From the NCBI GenBank assembly GCA_024679565.1, contig JAIBDD010000008.1, positions 1 to 64,000 on the forward strand: a stretch of 64,000 bases of DNA. The letters are read 5' to 3'. The DNA comes from Bacteroidota bacterium. Lineage in GTDB: Bacteria > Bacteroidota > Bacteroidia > NS11-12g > UBA9320. The translations under genes and the position numbers were made by a program. Shown in pieces: positions 47,001 through 56,659 of this stretch (its first letter is position 1; each line of letters opens with the position of its first letter). Under the pieces are notes generated by a model that made no database searches, was not told the origin of the DNA, and saw nothing but the letters and a program-made list of their open reading frames with translations.

Positions 47001-49526
47001 GCCTTGGTTTGTGTCGAAAACGGGTCGTCAATACTTAAAAAATTCTGGATCAATGGAAGCACTGGTGAAACCAAGTTTAGCTTTAGAACTAATGCGAAAA
47101 TGACACCTAACGTGTATGTTCATGTCAGCTACCTACAAACCTATAAACACAAGGATAATGACCTACCTGCACGGTTGTATGGAATCTTACCTATAAAGGT
47201 CGAAAACAAACAAAGTCATTTACTTCCGCGACTGCTTGTAAAAGATGAAATACGACCCGACAAACGCGAACTTGTTCAAGTCAAGGAGAAATATGGACGG
47301 CCCATGACGTATACCCTTGCTGTTGTTGACGAAGGGTTGCTGGATTTGACACATTTTAAAACACCGGACTTGTGGAGTCATTTTTACCAAAAGCAAGGTC
47401 TTGGTGTTCGAACGTGGGATTTATACGATGAGGTGATGGGTGGATATGCCGGAAAATATGGAAACGTACTTAGTGTTGGTGGAGATGAATCTGGTGGAGT
47501 AGATGAATCGGTGCACAAGGCAAATAGATTTAAACCAGCTGTGAAATTTTTGGGACCCTTTAAACTAGAGCCGGGTCAAACTGCCCGTCACTACATTGAA
47601 ATGGGGGCGTACATTGGAGCTGTGCGCATCATGGTGATTGCGCGTAAAGACGATGCGTATGGTAAAACGGAAAAGTCTGTAAAAGTTAAGAAACCAATTA
47701 TGATTCTTCCAACCATGCCGCGGGTGTTGAGTCCAGGTGAAGTTGTACAAATACCAGTTACTGTTTTTTCACTTGAAGAAGGACAAAAATCAGTGAAAGT
47801 TGACATCAAAACCAAAGGCGGATTGAGACTCGTTGGTGCTAGTAGCAAAACAATTGAATTCAGCAAGTCAGGTGATGAAACCATCTATTTTTTAGCAGAG
47901 GTAGCCGAAGAGGTGGGTGTTGTGAAAGTGGTTACGACGGCTTCACACAACAAAGAAAGGGCTTCTAAAACAATTGACATTGCGATTCGAACGCCTAACC
48001 CTAGCGTTACCGATGTAATTGATCTAGTTGTACAATCAGGAGAAACCATTTTGTCCGAGGTGATGCTCTCAGGTTTAGACGGCACTAACACTTGTGCATT
48101 GGAAGTTTCAGCCTTACCTCCTTTGAATCTTCAATCTAGATTAAACCAATTGTTGCAATATCCGCATGGCTGTGTTGAGCAAACTACAAGCTCTGTTTTT
48201 GCGCAACTGTTTTTAAGCGATATACTGACTTTAAATGAAGAACAATTATTCAGATCAAGCGAAAACATACAAGCTGCCATAAGAAGGTTATACTTATTTC
48301 AGAATAGCTCAGGTGGATTAGGCTACTGGCCAGGGGCACAAGAAAGCAGTGAGTGGGGGTCTAACTATGCGGGACACTTCTTACTATTGGCGCAGCAAAA
48401 GGGATATCAAGTAAACAAAGGGTTTATGAAAAACTGGTTGTCGTACCAGAAAAAACGAGCCAAAGACTTTACAAAAGCACGCTACGGGGATGATTTGATT
48501 CAAGCGTACAGGTTATATACACTTGTTTTAGCAGGCGAAACAGATCTGGCCTCAATGAACCGCATGCGAGAAAGCACCAATTTAAGTCCAATAGTCAAGT
48601 GGAGACTTGCTGCAGGGTATGCCAAAGCTGGCATGCCGGAGGTTGCAGAAAACCTAATTCAGGATCTAGAGTTCAAAACGCAAACCTATACGAGTGGTCA
48701 TGGGTATACTTTTGGAAGTGCACTGCGCGACAAGGCTATGATTTTAGAAACCTTGAGCCTTATTGGTGACGAGCTCAGTTATGCAGACCTAATGAAAGAC
48801 GTTGCTGGAAAATTAGCGTCTAACCACTGGTTGAGCACGCAAGAAACGGCCTACAGTTTAATTGCTATCTCAAGCATTTACAAAAAGAGCAAAGGCAATG
48901 GAGAATTACACTTTGAATTAACCCGAGGTGTACACACAAACACAATTAAAACGGGAAAAGCGATTTATCAAAAAGAACTAATTCGTAATGCGCGCAACAA
49001 GAAGTTTCCTATTGCCATTAAAAATCAAGGCAGCGGTTTACTGTTTGTCCGATTGATAAAGACCTATGTGCCACTGCAAACAGATACAGTAAAAAAGCAA
49101 AGCCACTTGGCACTAAATGTTCAATATGTAAACTATGATGGTGTTGCAATCGACCCGAGTAAGCTGGAACAAGGAACTGAGTTTAAAGCCATTGTGAAAG
49201 TAAAAAACGGTGTACAAAAAGGGTATCTAAAAGACCTTGCGTTATCGTTTATGATGCCAACAGGTTGGGAAATTGAAAACACTAGAATCAGTAACTCAGG
49301 AAGCAACAATTACGTCTTTCAAGACTTTAGAGACGATAGAGTGTATACGTATTTAAACATATCAAGCAATGGAACCCGGGTATATGAGTACAAGCTAACG
49401 GCTACCTATGCCGGACGTTTTTACCAGCCTACGGTGTCGATTGAGAGTATGTATGACAATACCATTATGGCAACACAACCGGGTGGTTGGGTTGAAGTTG
49501 TAGAGCAAATGGAGCAACCACAATAA
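44052..49526 (+). CDS. Alpha-2-macroglobulin-family thioester lipoprotein
   Basis: The track starts at a TTG; ATG 44052 gives 1824 residues and a lipoprotein signal with lipobox TVVAC, so the protein is anchored in the envelope. It has many MG-type beta domains, a bait-like middle region and the thioester site GCVEQ (Cys1374 by nucleotide position), which traps attacking proteases by covalent bonding. The downstream thioester/alpha-helical domain contains YLFQNSSGGLGYWPG. This is the large bacterial A2M type (YfhM-like); the usual partner pbpC is not adjacent. The likely role is protection against host or predator proteases. Confidence 0.9.
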   Translation: MQKSYHILLVLLLTVVACNNQSTLPVYNPEFVEHISAYTSGVVGRDASVKVVISEPIKQSKMGKIDPNILLDFSPSIKGKAQWVDNRTIEFTPDEKLPRGTVYQGVFYLGKLKTIKRELKKFPFRFETRKQKLNLVLNGIRTYGDNNPRYRHLSGMVQSSDKEQIALIKECLSGDDGSKPLHIKWLSHTENTFHFRIDSLKRGEYQKDVILKLRGKSVEAETDDTRVVHLAGMGIFRLESVRVTNEPDQKIDMYFSESLNSVQSLIGLILLDSQRVKNYELSGNKVTIYPKSRLTDAHTLFCSADIKNYAGYRLKKDASRTINFERTKPKLRMIGKGTIVPDAKGVVFPFETMALKAVDVWIYQIHEKNIPQFLQVNDLDGNNELSRVGSLVYSGKVDLGERKKPLENQWSRYTLNINKYIKKQPGAIYRVLIGYRSSYTFFECKEGQSDYALDEDGLYHEYYNGENNNLVGYSPCDRRFYYSGSLCRNILASDIGLIVKKGADEKTHVFVSSLINAQPLANTKLDFFTYQNIKIKTVYADQLGMAETKLTKEAYMVVASSGAQKGYLKLGNGRNNSTSKFDVGGVNGSAMVDGKIYTERGVWRPGDSIYTCFTLQDKQNNLPVNTPVTFELVNPRGQVVRKKVRTTSVGDVYDFRTSTEAKWFTGNYTARVKVGGSTFYKTLAIETVKPNRLKIAIDVKDSMITVGTKNRISIVGSWLHGAPAPNMKYNVKGRLTPVATKFAKFGTFIFDDRTKPSQAKEMILSEGSLDENGAVHFEPDFALNNDVRGSLQVNLMAKVFEKGGNFSQDYGTFPVKVYKSYVGIESPKVNERDNSLETGKRHTFRLANVTDKGEPISGKKVEVKIYKIDWNWWWDNNGNLSTYMQSNSLFPVLDTVVTTDGKGLSATSFRLPYPNWGRFVMIAKDPISKHKSSHTFYIDWPYWKRGNRNNTTQAKTIVLTSNKGQYGVGEKVNITIPSSDFGRALVCVENGSSILKKFWINGSTGETKFSFRTNAKMTPNVYVHVSYLQTYKHKDNDLPARLYGILPIKVENKQSHLLPRLLVKDEIRPDKRELVQVKEKYGRPMTYTLAVVDEGLLDLTHFKTPDLWSHFYQKQGLGVRTWDLYDEVMGGYAGKYGNVLSVGGDESGGVDESVHKANRFKPAVKFLGPFKLEPGQTARHYIEMGAYIGAVRIMVIARKDDAYGKTEKSVKVKKPIMILPTMPRVLSPGEVVQIPVTVFSLEEGQKSVKVDIKTKGGLRLVGASSKTIEFSKSGDETIYFLAEVAEEVGVVKVVTTASHNKERASKTIDIAIRTPNPSVTDVIDLVVQSGETILSEVMLSGLDGTNTCALEVSALPPLNLQSRLNQLLQYPHGCVEQTTSSVFAQLFLSDILTLNEEQLFRSSENIQAAIRRLYLFQNSSGGLGYWPGAQESSEWGSNYAGHFLLLAQQKGYQVNKGFMKNWLSYQKKRAKDFTKARYGDDLIQAYRLYTLVLAGETDLASMNRMRESTNLSPIVKWRLAAGYAKAGMPEVAENLIQDLEFKTQTYTSGHGYTFGSALRDKAMILETLSLIGDELSYADLMKDVAGKLASNHWLSTQETAYSLIAISSIYKKSKGNGELHFELTRGVHTNTIKTGKAIYQKELIRNARNKKFPIAIKNQGSGLLFVRLIKTYVPLQTDTVKKQSHLALNVQYVNYDGVAIDPSKLEQGTEFKAIVKVKNGVQKGYLKDLALSFMMPTGWEIENTRISNSGSNNYVFQDFRDDRVYTYLNISSNGTRVYEYKLTATYAGRFYQPTVSIESMYDNTIMATQPGGWVEVVEQMEQPQ

Positions 49527-49546
49527 AAGATAAAAGGTGGATGACG

Positions 49547-49554
49547 TATACTTG
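49547..49554 (+). promoter_or_regulatory. Candidate TATACTTG box at the glycosylase start
   Basis: TATACTTG ends five bases before ATG 49560, the same octamer as upstream of the tyrosine phosphatase gene (8713-8720). It differs from TAnnTTTG at one position. Confidence 0.3.
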
Positions 49555-49559
49555 TATGT

Positions 49560-50186
49560 ATGTCATCCGAATTGTCTTACCAAGAAATCACAACGAAACT
49601 GTGGTCTTTAGACCCTAAGTTAGCGTTGGTGTGTAAAGCAACATCCGTTGAAATTGAACCTTCGCCGAGTGTCGATATTTACGCCAGTTTGCTGCAGTCT
49701 ATTGTTTCTCAACAGCTTTCGACTAAAGTGGCTGCCATCATTTGGAAACGGTTTTTAGACTTGTTTCCAGCACACTACCCAGACTATAGAGCTGTTTTGG
49801 ACTTGGCAGTTTCTCAGTTAAGAGGAGTCGGATTGTCGGGATCAAAGTCTCAGTATATACAGAATGTTGCCCTATTTGCTTCGCAAAATGACATGTCATT
49901 GGATTATTTAATGTCGAAGTCAGATACCGAAATTGTGGACTACCTTACTGCAATTAAAGGGGTCGGTAAATGGACTGTTCAAATGATTTTAATGTTTCCA
50001 ATGGATAGGCAAGATGTATTTCCAGTGGACGATTTAGGGATTCAAACAAAGATGAAGCATTGGTATGATTTAACATCAGAAAAGAAGCAACTAAAAAAAG
50101 AGATGCTTGCGATCGTAGCGTCGTGGGCTCCTTATAAAACACTGGCATGCAAATACTTATGGGCTTCAGTTATTCCCAAAACATAA
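49560..50186 (+). CDS. DNA-3-methyladenine glycosylase (AlkA-type HhH-GPD)
   Basis: The 208-residue product excises alkylated bases. The helix-hairpin-helix is IKGVGKWTVQMILMF (about 132-146) and the catalytic Asp lies in PVDDLGI (D157 or D158), preceded by SIVSQQLSTKVAAII and LRGVGLSGSKSQYI, all typical of the AlkA/MagIII-like group. No Fe-S cluster cysteine set is present, which excludes EndoIII. The enzyme is cytosolic. It sits alone between the alpha-2-macroglobulin and esterase genes. Confidence 0.93.
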   Translation: MSSELSYQEITTKLWSLDPKLALVCKATSVEIEPSPSVDIYASLLQSIVSQQLSTKVAAIIWKRFLDLFPAHYPDYRAVLDLAVSQLRGVGLSGSKSQYIQNVALFASQNDMSLDYLMSKSDTEIVDYLTAIKGVGKWTVQMILMFPMDRQDVFPVDDLGIQTKMKHWYDLTSEKKQLKKEMLAIVASWAPYKTLACKYLWASVIPKT

Positions 50187-50222
50187 TTGTTGTATCTTTC
50201 CAACGCAACCAATAACAGGAAA

Positions 50223-51668
50223 ATGAAAGCTTTTTTAACATTAGTCGCACTGATTCTTGGACTCCACTTTGCAACCGCACAAGATTATATAAGTGCCAAG
50301 TATTTAATTAAATCAGATCTAAACATTTCTTATGGAAGCGCAACGGATGTTGCGGGAAATGTTAGGGATCTAAAGATGGACATTTCTTATCCTACCAATG
50401 CACCTGATAAAAATTGTGGTAAGCCAATAATGATAGTCGTTCATGGAGGGGCATTTATGAGTGGAGACAAAGGAGAAGCATCGTTGGTTACACTTAGAGA
50501 AGAGTTTGCAAAACGGGGATATATCACCGCATCTGTAAATTACAGATTAGGTGTTTTACATACAGATAAGCTGGTAAATTGTAATGTGTCGTCGCTTGGT
50601 GCAAGTTGGAATTGCTTGAATGTACAAGACTCAAGTGAGTGGTATCGAGCATACTACCGGGGCATACAAGATGTACATGGTGCGATAAGATACTTGGTGA
50701 ACAATAGAACCACGTATAAACCAGATGCTAACAATGTATTTGTGGTTGGGCAAAGCGCTGGGGGGTTTATCGCTTTAGGTGTTGGCTTTACCGATGACTC
50801 CACCGAGGTGATGTCAGGTTTGTCAGGGTCAATGACAGATGCTAAACCACCTCATCGAATTTATGAAACGGATTGTATTGTCAGTAGAGGATTAGACACT
50901 TCTATTGAATTGATGGGTCTTGAAAGAGCGAAATTAGGATCGTACCGAGGCGTATTAAATCAGCCTCAATTGAATAATTATACCATACGCGGGGTAGGTA
51001 ATTTTTATGGAGGTGTGTTTAATGATATCATGGAAAGTCATTCAACCGTGACGCCAGTTTTATATACCTATCATCAGCCCAATGATTTGATTGTTCCTAT
51101 AGGATATTCGCGTGTGTATGCAGGTTTTAATGCATGCGCTATGCAATTTCCGTTTAATTGCCAGGGGATTATTAACAGGCCGCTGATGTTTGGCTCGCAA
51201 GGTATTGTAGATTTGATAAACCAAGCGAAATCTAACGGAAAAGACGTACCAGAATTCCAGTTCGACAAAACGAATAACAATGCGAATTGCGCTATGCAAA
51301 TTGCCAACCCATCAACAGCTGGTCATGCGTTTGATAATTACACTTTGAGAAGAACGAACATGGCCAAATACTTTGCAACGGCCATAGACACATGTCAATT
51401 GAATGGAATACATAAAGGAAGGGTATTGAGGATTGCCATTTCGCCCAACCCAATCCATGTGGGTGAAGGGTTGCATGTTCAAGGAACGTTCACAACAGGG
51501 TCATCCATTGAGGTTTTTGATATCGACGGAACTGTGGTAACGCAAATGACGCTTGAAAATGGAAGAAGCCACACATCAATACAAGTGGGCAATACACCTG
51601 GAGTTTACTTTGTACGAATTACGGATGGCAATCAAATGGTAACCAAACGTGTTGTAGTGTTGCAGTAG
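50223..51668 (+). CDS. Secreted alpha/beta hydrolase (carboxylesterase) with T9SS sorting domain
   Basis: ATG 50223 gives a signal peptide (cleavage after ATAQ, residue 20) and 481 residues; the track's TTG start would put 12 extra residues before it. The oxyanion motif HGGAF (74-78) and the nucleophile motif G-Q-S178-A-G are those of the carboxylesterase/HSL-like group, and the C-terminal 75 residues are a type A sorting domain (ISPNPIHVGEG to VTKRVVVLQ). A likely function is extracellular ester hydrolysis; the substrate is not predictable. Confidence 0.87.
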   Translation: MKAFLTLVALILGLHFATAQDYISAKYLIKSDLNISYGSATDVAGNVRDLKMDISYPTNAPDKNCGKPIMIVVHGGAFMSGDKGEASLVTLREEFAKRGYITASVNYRLGVLHTDKLVNCNVSSLGASWNCLNVQDSSEWYRAYYRGIQDVHGAIRYLVNNRTTYKPDANNVFVVGQSAGGFIALGVGFTDDSTEVMSGLSGSMTDAKPPHRIYETDCIVSRGLDTSIELMGLERAKLGSYRGVLNQPQLNNYTIRGVGNFYGGVFNDIMESHSTVTPVLYTYHQPNDLIVPIGYSRVYAGFNACAMQFPFNCQGIINRPLMFGSQGIVDLINQAKSNGKDVPEFQFDKTNNNANCAMQIANPSTAGHAFDNYTLRRTNMAKYFATAIDTCQLNGIHKGRVLRIAISPNPIHVGEGLHVQGTFTTGSSIEVFDIDGTVVTQMTLENGRSHTSIQVGNTPGVYFVRITDGNQMVTKRVVVLQ

Positions 51669-51690
51669 ATTTACTGCACATTAGGTTTAG

Positions 51691-52821
51691 ATGGCCGGAA
51701 TTTACATACACATACCGTTTTGTAGGAAAGCATGTCATTATTGCGATTTTCACTTTTCAACTTCATTGGCAAACCGGAGTGCCATGGTGAAAGCCATTTG
51801 CAAAGAACTCATAGAAAGGAAGTCTGAATTAACAAATCAGGTAATTGATACGGTGTATTTTGGTGGAGGGACGCCAAGTGTGTTATTGAAAACTGAGTTG
51901 CAGGATATTCTGGATACAATTAAGGAAAATTATACCCTTGCTATAGAAATCGAATGCACTTTAGAGGCCAATCCCGACGACTGTTCGAGACAGAATTTAA
52001 GCGACTGGCTCGAAAGTGGCGTAAACCGGTTAAGTATTGGTGTTCAGTCTTTTGACCAAAGGGATTTAGATTGGATGAATAGATCACACGATCACCATCA
52101 AGCAACGGCCTCTATTTTGGAAGCCGAAAAGGCAGGTTTCAGATCCATCAATTTAGATTTAATTTATGGCGTACCCACAATGCCCTCTGAAGTATGGGAG
52201 CTCAATGTGCAACAGGCACTGAGCCTACCAATAAACCACATATCGGCATATAGTTTAACTGTAGAGAAAGGCACTGCGCTTCACCACTTTGTTAAAACCA
52301 AGAAATACCCACGGTTGGATGAGGAAAAATCTGCCAGCGAGTTTGAATACTTCCTGAAAGAGGTTGAAAACAAAGGATGGGAGCAATATGAAATATCTAA
52401 TTATTGCAAACCTGGGGATTATGCAAAGCACAACACAAACTACTGGAAACAGAAGCCATACATTGGCGTGGGACCTTCAGCACACTCCTATCAGCGCGGT
52501 TATCGCAGGTGGAACGTGGCTAATAACGCCAAATACCTAAAAGCCACAGAGATTGGGGAAGTTTTATATAATGATGAGCAATTATCCAATGCAGACCAAA
52601 TTAACGAATTGATTATGTTGGGGTTACGTACAAAATGGGGGTTGGATACAAATGTTCTACGTGAGGAGTTGAAATATGATATTGACCAACATGTAGGGAC
52701 AGAAATTGAAGATTTAGAGCAAAATGGCAAACTGACAAATATTGGCGGAATCATAACCCTCACAGAGAAAGGAAAGTTAATAGCCGACTACATTGCCGCA
52801 ACATTGTTTACAACAGAATAA
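51691..52821 (+). CDS. hemW: Heme chaperone / radical SAM protein HemW
   Basis: The product is a radical SAM protein formerly called coproporphyrinogen III oxidase-like. The cluster motif C-x3-C-x2-C is CRKACHYCDF near the N terminus, followed by YFGGGTPS and the family segments RLSIGVQSFDQRDL, LIYGVPTMP and HISAYSLTVEKGT. HemW delivers heme in the cytosol and lacks the extra Cys of HemN. The 376-residue length is usual. The gene is not part of an obvious operon. Confidence 0.95.
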   Translation: MAGIYIHIPFCRKACHYCDFHFSTSLANRSAMVKAICKELIERKSELTNQVIDTVYFGGGTPSVLLKTELQDILDTIKENYTLAIEIECTLEANPDDCSRQNLSDWLESGVNRLSIGVQSFDQRDLDWMNRSHDHHQATASILEAEKAGFRSINLDLIYGVPTMPSEVWELNVQQALSLPINHISAYSLTVEKGTALHHFVKTKKYPRLDEEKSASEFEYFLKEVENKGWEQYEISNYCKPGDYAKHNTNYWKQKPYIGVGPSAHSYQRGYRRWNVANNAKYLKATEIGEVLYNDEQLSNADQINELIMLGLRTKWGLDTNVLREELKYDIDQHVGTEIEDLEQNGKLTNIGGIITLTEKGKLIADYIAATLFTTE

Positions 52822-52830
52822 CAAATATCG

Positions 52831-52862
52831 TTTAGATTATTGATGCGCTTATTTTACCTTTG
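52831..52862 (+). promoter_or_regulatory. Candidate promoter and long leader of the cold-shock gene
   Basis: TTTA (52831-52834), a 20-base spacer and TACCTTTG (52855-52862) fit the Bacteroidota consensus well. Transcription from here would give an 85-base leader before ATG 52955, unusual for this window and typical of cold-shock genes. Confidence 0.45.
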
Positions 52863-52954
52863 AAGATAATTCTACGTCTTTGGTCGGACAAATTAGCATA
52901 TCAACTATGTTATTGTTATATGAATAAGAGTAGATAAAGACAGTTAAAATATAT

Positions 52955-53401
52955 ATGGGGAGATCTCAAGAAACATTCGGTAAAAAAGAAGTTAGAAACA
53001 AAAAGGCCAAAAAGAAGCGTGAAAAGGAAGCCAAGCGCATGGAAAAGCGTGGTCAAGATAAAAAGAGTCTTGACGACATGATTATGTACGTTGATGCCAA
53101 CGGTAACTTTACTGATACTCCTCCAGATCCAAGTTTAAAAGAAGAAATCGAAATTGAAAGCATTGAAATTAGTGTTTCCAAAAAAGAAGATATCGAGGAA
53201 GAAATCGAAAGAAGTGGTACAGTCACTTTTTTCAACGACGATAAAGGTTTCGGTTTTATTAAAGACACAATTACTGGCGAAAGTGTTTTCGTACACATTA
53301 ACAATACCTTAGAGCCTATCAAGGAAAACAACCTGGTTAAGTTTGAGGTTGAAATGGGAAACCAAGGTCCTGTTGCTGTTAAAGTAGAGGTAAAGCGCTA
53401 A
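52955..53401 (+). CDS. Cold-shock-domain protein with charged N-terminal extension
   Basis: The 148-residue protein has a basic, Lys-rich N terminus (residues 1-38), an acidic linker (about 60-86) and a single C-terminal cold-shock domain (87-147) with the RNP motifs GFGFIK (98-103) and VFVHI (111-115). It probably binds RNA or ssDNA. The DEAD-box helicase gene is convergent and overlaps it by four bases. Such charged extensions occur in other Bacteroidota Csd proteins. Confidence 0.92.
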   Translation: MGRSQETFGKKEVRNKKAKKKREKEAKRMEKRGQDKKSLDDMIMYVDANGNFTDTPPDPSLKEEIEIESIEISVSKKEDIEEEIERSGTVTFFNDDKGFGFIKDTITGESVFVHINNTLEPIKENNLVKFEVEMGNQGPVAVKVEVKR

Positions 53402-54663
53402 GTGTTCTTTCGCCTCGGTTTATTACCATAATATTTCTTATGTTTATTACGATTGGCTTGGTTGCCATGTCGTGACTTGCCTTGTGGTTTAGGTTTATTG
53501 TTGTTTTGATTCTGTTTAGGAACAACAACGTCAGTCGGTTCGTAACCTTCTTTTTCTTCCGTTTTTGGTGAAAACCCAATGAGTTTTACAATGTCTTTCA
53601 AAAGAGGAACTTCTTCAATTGAAACCAATGAAACGGCTTCTCCGTTTGCACCAGCTCTTCCAGTTCTACCGATTCGGTGAACATAGTCTTCAGGAACATT
53701 AGGAATTTCGAAATTTACAACGTGTGGCAATAAAGGAATGTCTAATCCACGAGCCGCGATGTCTGTGGCGACTAATACTCGGACTTTTCCTTTTTTGAAG
53801 TCAGACAAGGCTTTGGTTCTTGCGTTTTGACTCTTGTTTCCATGAATAGGGACGGCTGTAATGCCATTTTTACCCATCTTATCAGCCAACTTGTTAGCTC
53901 CGTATTTCGTACGGGTAAAAACCAACACTTGCTGCCAGTTTCCTTCTTTAATCAGCTGAATAATGAGTTGAGGTTTTTTCTTTTTGTCAACTCGATAAAC
54001 CTTTTGCTGTATTTTTTCAACCGTTGTGTTTTCAGGAGTTGCTTCAACCAATACCGGATTGTGCAAAAAGCTACCTGCTAAGGCTTTTATTTCCTTTGAA
54101 AATGTGGCTGAAAACAAAAGATTTTGTCTGCGCTTTGGAAGCAATTGTAGGATTCTTTTGATGTCTCTGAGAAATCCCATATCTAACATACGGTCTGCCT
54201 CATCTAGCACCAAATGATCAACTTCATGCAGCGATAGTTTTCGCTGGTTTTCTAAATCAAGCAATCTTCCAGGTGTTGCCACCAAAATGTCAACGCCTTT
54301 ACGTAAAGCCGTAATTTGAGGGTTTGCACTTACGCCACCAAATATGACCGTAGAACGGACATCCAAGAACTTGCCGTATTGATCTAAATTGGCTAGTATT
54401 TGCGCAGCTAGTTCTCTTGTTGGTGTTAAGATTAAAACCTTGATTGGACGTCTTTTTTGGACTGGTTTTTCCGATAGCAACTGCAATAGCGGCAGCGTAA
54501 ATCCAGCAGTTTTACCTGTCCCAGTTTGGGCAGAAGCAAGTACATCTTTTCCAGCAAAAACCTCTGGAATAGACTTCTCTTGAATAGGTGTTGGATTTTT
54601 ATACCCTTGAAGTGCAATGGCCTTCAGCAAAGGCTCTGATAAGCCTAGATTTTTAAATGACAT
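53398..54663 (-). CDS. rhlE: DEAD-box RNA helicase (RhlE-like)
   Basis: The 421-residue enzyme has the Q motif (GYKNPTPIQ), motif I AQTGTGKT (45-52), PTRELAAQ, motif [18 protein letters not shown] (FSATFS), [16 protein letters not shown] and [10 protein letters not shown]. The C terminus is a basic Lys/Asn-rich tail (about 380-421), which suggests RNA contact. The order is that of the RhlE/CsdA group. It probably unwinds rRNA or mRNA, perhaps in the cold, beside the cold-shock gene. Confidence 0.95.
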   Translation of the reverse strand: MSFKNLGLSEPLLKAIALQGYKNPTPIQEKSIPEVFAGKDVLASAQTGTGKTAGFTLPLLQLLSEKPVQKRRPIKVLILTPTRELAAQILANLDQYGKFLDVRSTVIFGGVSANPQITALRKGVDILVATPGRLLDLENQRKLSLHEVDHLVLDEADRMLDMGFLRDIKRILQLLPKRRQNLLFSATFSKEIKALAGSFLHNPVLVEATPENTTVEKIQQKVYRVDKKKKPQLIIQLIKEGNWQQVLVFTRTKYGANKLADKMGKNGITAVPIHGNKSQNARTKALSDFKKGKVRVLVATDIAARGLDIPLLPHVVNFEIPNVPEDYVHRIGRTGRAGANGEAVSLVSIEEVPLLKDIVKLIGFSPKTEEKEGYEPTDVVVPKQNQNNNKPKPQGKSRHGNQANRNKHKKYYGNKPRRKNT

Positions 54664-54777
54664 GTAATAATTGTATTAGAGATGACAATCGAACAAAGTG
54701 CCATTTCGGAAAACTTTAACGAAGATAGAGAGTTTATAATTGTGAGCAATGTTAAATTGTAAGCGAAGAGACCTAAT

Positions 54778-55680
54778 ATGAAAACTGTTTTAGTAACTGG
54801 AGCCTCAGGATTGATTGGTCGACACCTATGTCGATTGCTTGAAACAAAGGGCTATGCTATTCATGTACTAGGCAGATCAAAGAAAAATGACCTGCCTTAC
54901 AAACAATTTGTCTGGGACGTAAACAAAGGAGTTGTGGATTCAGATGCCTTTGAAGGGATTAACGCCATAATTCACTTGGCAGGGGCCAACATTAGTGAAG
55001 GTCGTTGGACAAAACACCGACAACAAGAAATTAGAGACAGTCGCGTTAAATCAACCAAGCTATTGCTTAAAGCTGTGCAGGCGGCAGGCATACATTTAGA
55101 CGTGTTTGTTAGTTCGTCGGCCATTGGATATTATGGTGCAACAACAAGTGACACTATTTTCGCTGAGGCAGATAGTTCGGCCGAAGATTTTATTGGTAAT
55201 GTCTGTTTAGAGTGGGAATTATCGGCTGACGCCTTTGAGCAAAACGATGTGAGAACGGTTAAGCTTAGAACAGGAGTCGTAATGACTCCGACAGAAGGAC
55301 CATTGGCTAAGATGGCTAGACCAATACAATCAGGGTTTGGGAGTGCTTTAGGTTCGGGAAAACAATTCATGCCATGGATACATATTGATGATTTATGTGA
55401 AATATATCTCCAGAGTATTGAAGATGTTGCCATGAGTGGACCTTACAACGCAGTGGCTCCAACACATGCTACAAACGCTCAAGTAACATCAACAATTGGT
55501 CGTGTTTTGAATCGCAAGACGTGGCTACCTAACGTGCCAGCGTTTGTGTTAAAACTAATTTTTGGGGAAATGGCAGTGATATTTTTAGAGGGCAGCCGGG
55601 TATCATCTCACCGGATAGAACAAACAGGGTTTCAATTTCGATATCCAGAATTAGAAAAGGCCTTAACGAACTTGATGTAA
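54778..55680 (+). CDS. TIGR01777-family NAD-dependent epimerase-like protein
   Basis: The 300-residue product has an N-terminal Rossmann motif VTGASGLIGRHLC, the HLAGANI segment typical of TIGR01777 (YfcH-like), SSSAIGYYG as the SDR Ser/Tyr region, and a C-terminal DUF1731-type tail. The substrate is unknown; some members act in cell division or cell-wall sugar modification. It is transcribed away from the helicase gene. Confidence 0.92.
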   Translation: MKTVLVTGASGLIGRHLCRLLETKGYAIHVLGRSKKNDLPYKQFVWDVNKGVVDSDAFEGINAIIHLAGANISEGRWTKHRQQEIRDSRVKSTKLLLKAVQAAGIHLDVFVSSSAIGYYGATTSDTIFAEADSSAEDFIGNVCLEWELSADAFEQNDVRTVKLRTGVVMTPTEGPLAKMARPIQSGFGSALGSGKQFMPWIHIDDLCEIYLQSIEDVAMSGPYNAVAPTHATNAQVTSTIGRVLNRKTWLPNVPAFVLKLIFGEMAVIFLEGSRVSSHRIEQTGFQFRYPELEKALTNLM

Positions 55681-55684
55681 GGTT

Positions 55685-56659
55685 CTAGGTAAACTCACGT
55701 GGGTGAGCATAGGTATATAAATCTTCTTTCGGGAGACTTTTAAAATAGTTGTAGGTGATTTTTAATCCTTCTTGACGGCTGTATTTTGGCTCCCATCCTA
55801 AAATTTCTTTTGCTCGGGTAATGTCTGGTTTTCTTTGTTTAGGGTCGTCTTTCGGCAAATCTTTCAAAACAATTTTTTGATCAGTGCCAGTCAAAGCAAT
55901 AATTTCCTTTGCGAAGTCCAAGATGCTAATTTCATCCGGGTTGCCAATATTTACCGGTGAAGCATAGTCGCTATGCAATAGTCTGTAAATACCTTCAACC
56001 AAATCATCTACATAACAGAAGCTTCTTGTTTGACTTCCATCCCCAAAAACAGTTATATCCTCTCCACGTAGCGCTTGCCCTATAAAAGCGGGTAAAGCAC
56101 GACCATCATTCAGTCGCATTCGTGGTCCGTAGGTATTAAATATTCTTACGATTCGGGTTTCAACTCCGTGAAATGTATGATATGCCATGGTCATGGCTTC
56201 TTGAAACCTTTTGGCTTCGTCGTATACACCTCTTGGGCCAACAGGATTAACATTCCCCCAATAATCTTCGTTTTGTGGATGCACCATTGGGTCTCCATAC
56301 ACTTCTGAGGTACTGGCAATAAGCATACGAGCACCTTTGGCTAAAGATAAACCAAGACAATTGTGTGTACCTAATGAACCCACTTTTAGGGTTGGGATAG
56401 GTATTTTTAAATAGTCTATTGGACTTGCAGGTGATGCGAAATGCAGCACATAATCCAACTCACTAGGAATATGAATATATTTAGAAACATCATGGTGGTA
56501 GAACTCAAACTGTTCTAAAGGCATGAGGTGTTCAATATTTTTTAGGTCACCTGTTATCAGGTTATCCATGGCAATAACATGAAAACCTTCTTTGATAAAT
56601 CGGTCACATAAATGTGAACCTAAAAATCCTGCACCACCTGTTATTAATACCTTCTTCAT
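55685..56659 (-). CDS. UDP-glucuronate decarboxylase (UDP-xylose synthase)
   Basis: The 324-residue SDR has the cofactor motif [12 protein letters not shown] and the UXS-specific segments [22 protein letters not shown] and the active-site [10 protein letters not shown] (Tyr-x3-Lys), followed by [10 protein letters not shown]. These fit UDP-xylose synthases rather than the dehydratases. It decarboxylates UDP-GlcA made by the neighbouring Ugd, whose stop overlaps its start by four bases. Confidence 0.95.
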   Translation of the reverse strand: MKKVLITGGAGFLGSHLCDRFIKEGFHVIAMDNLITGDLKNIEHLMPLEQFEFYHHDVSKYIHIPSELDYVLHFASPASPIDYLKIPIPTLKVGSLGTHNCLGLSLAKGARMLIASTSEVYGDPMVHPQNEDYWGNVNPVGPRGVYDEAKRFQEAMTMAYHTFHGVETRIVRIFNTYGPRMRLNDGRALPAFIGQALRGEDITVFGDGSQTRSFCYVDDLVEGIYRLLHSDYASPVNIGNPDEISILDFAKEIIALTGTDQKIVLKDLPKDDPKQRKPDITRAKEILGWEPKYSRQEGLKITYNYFKSLPKEDLYTYAHPREFT

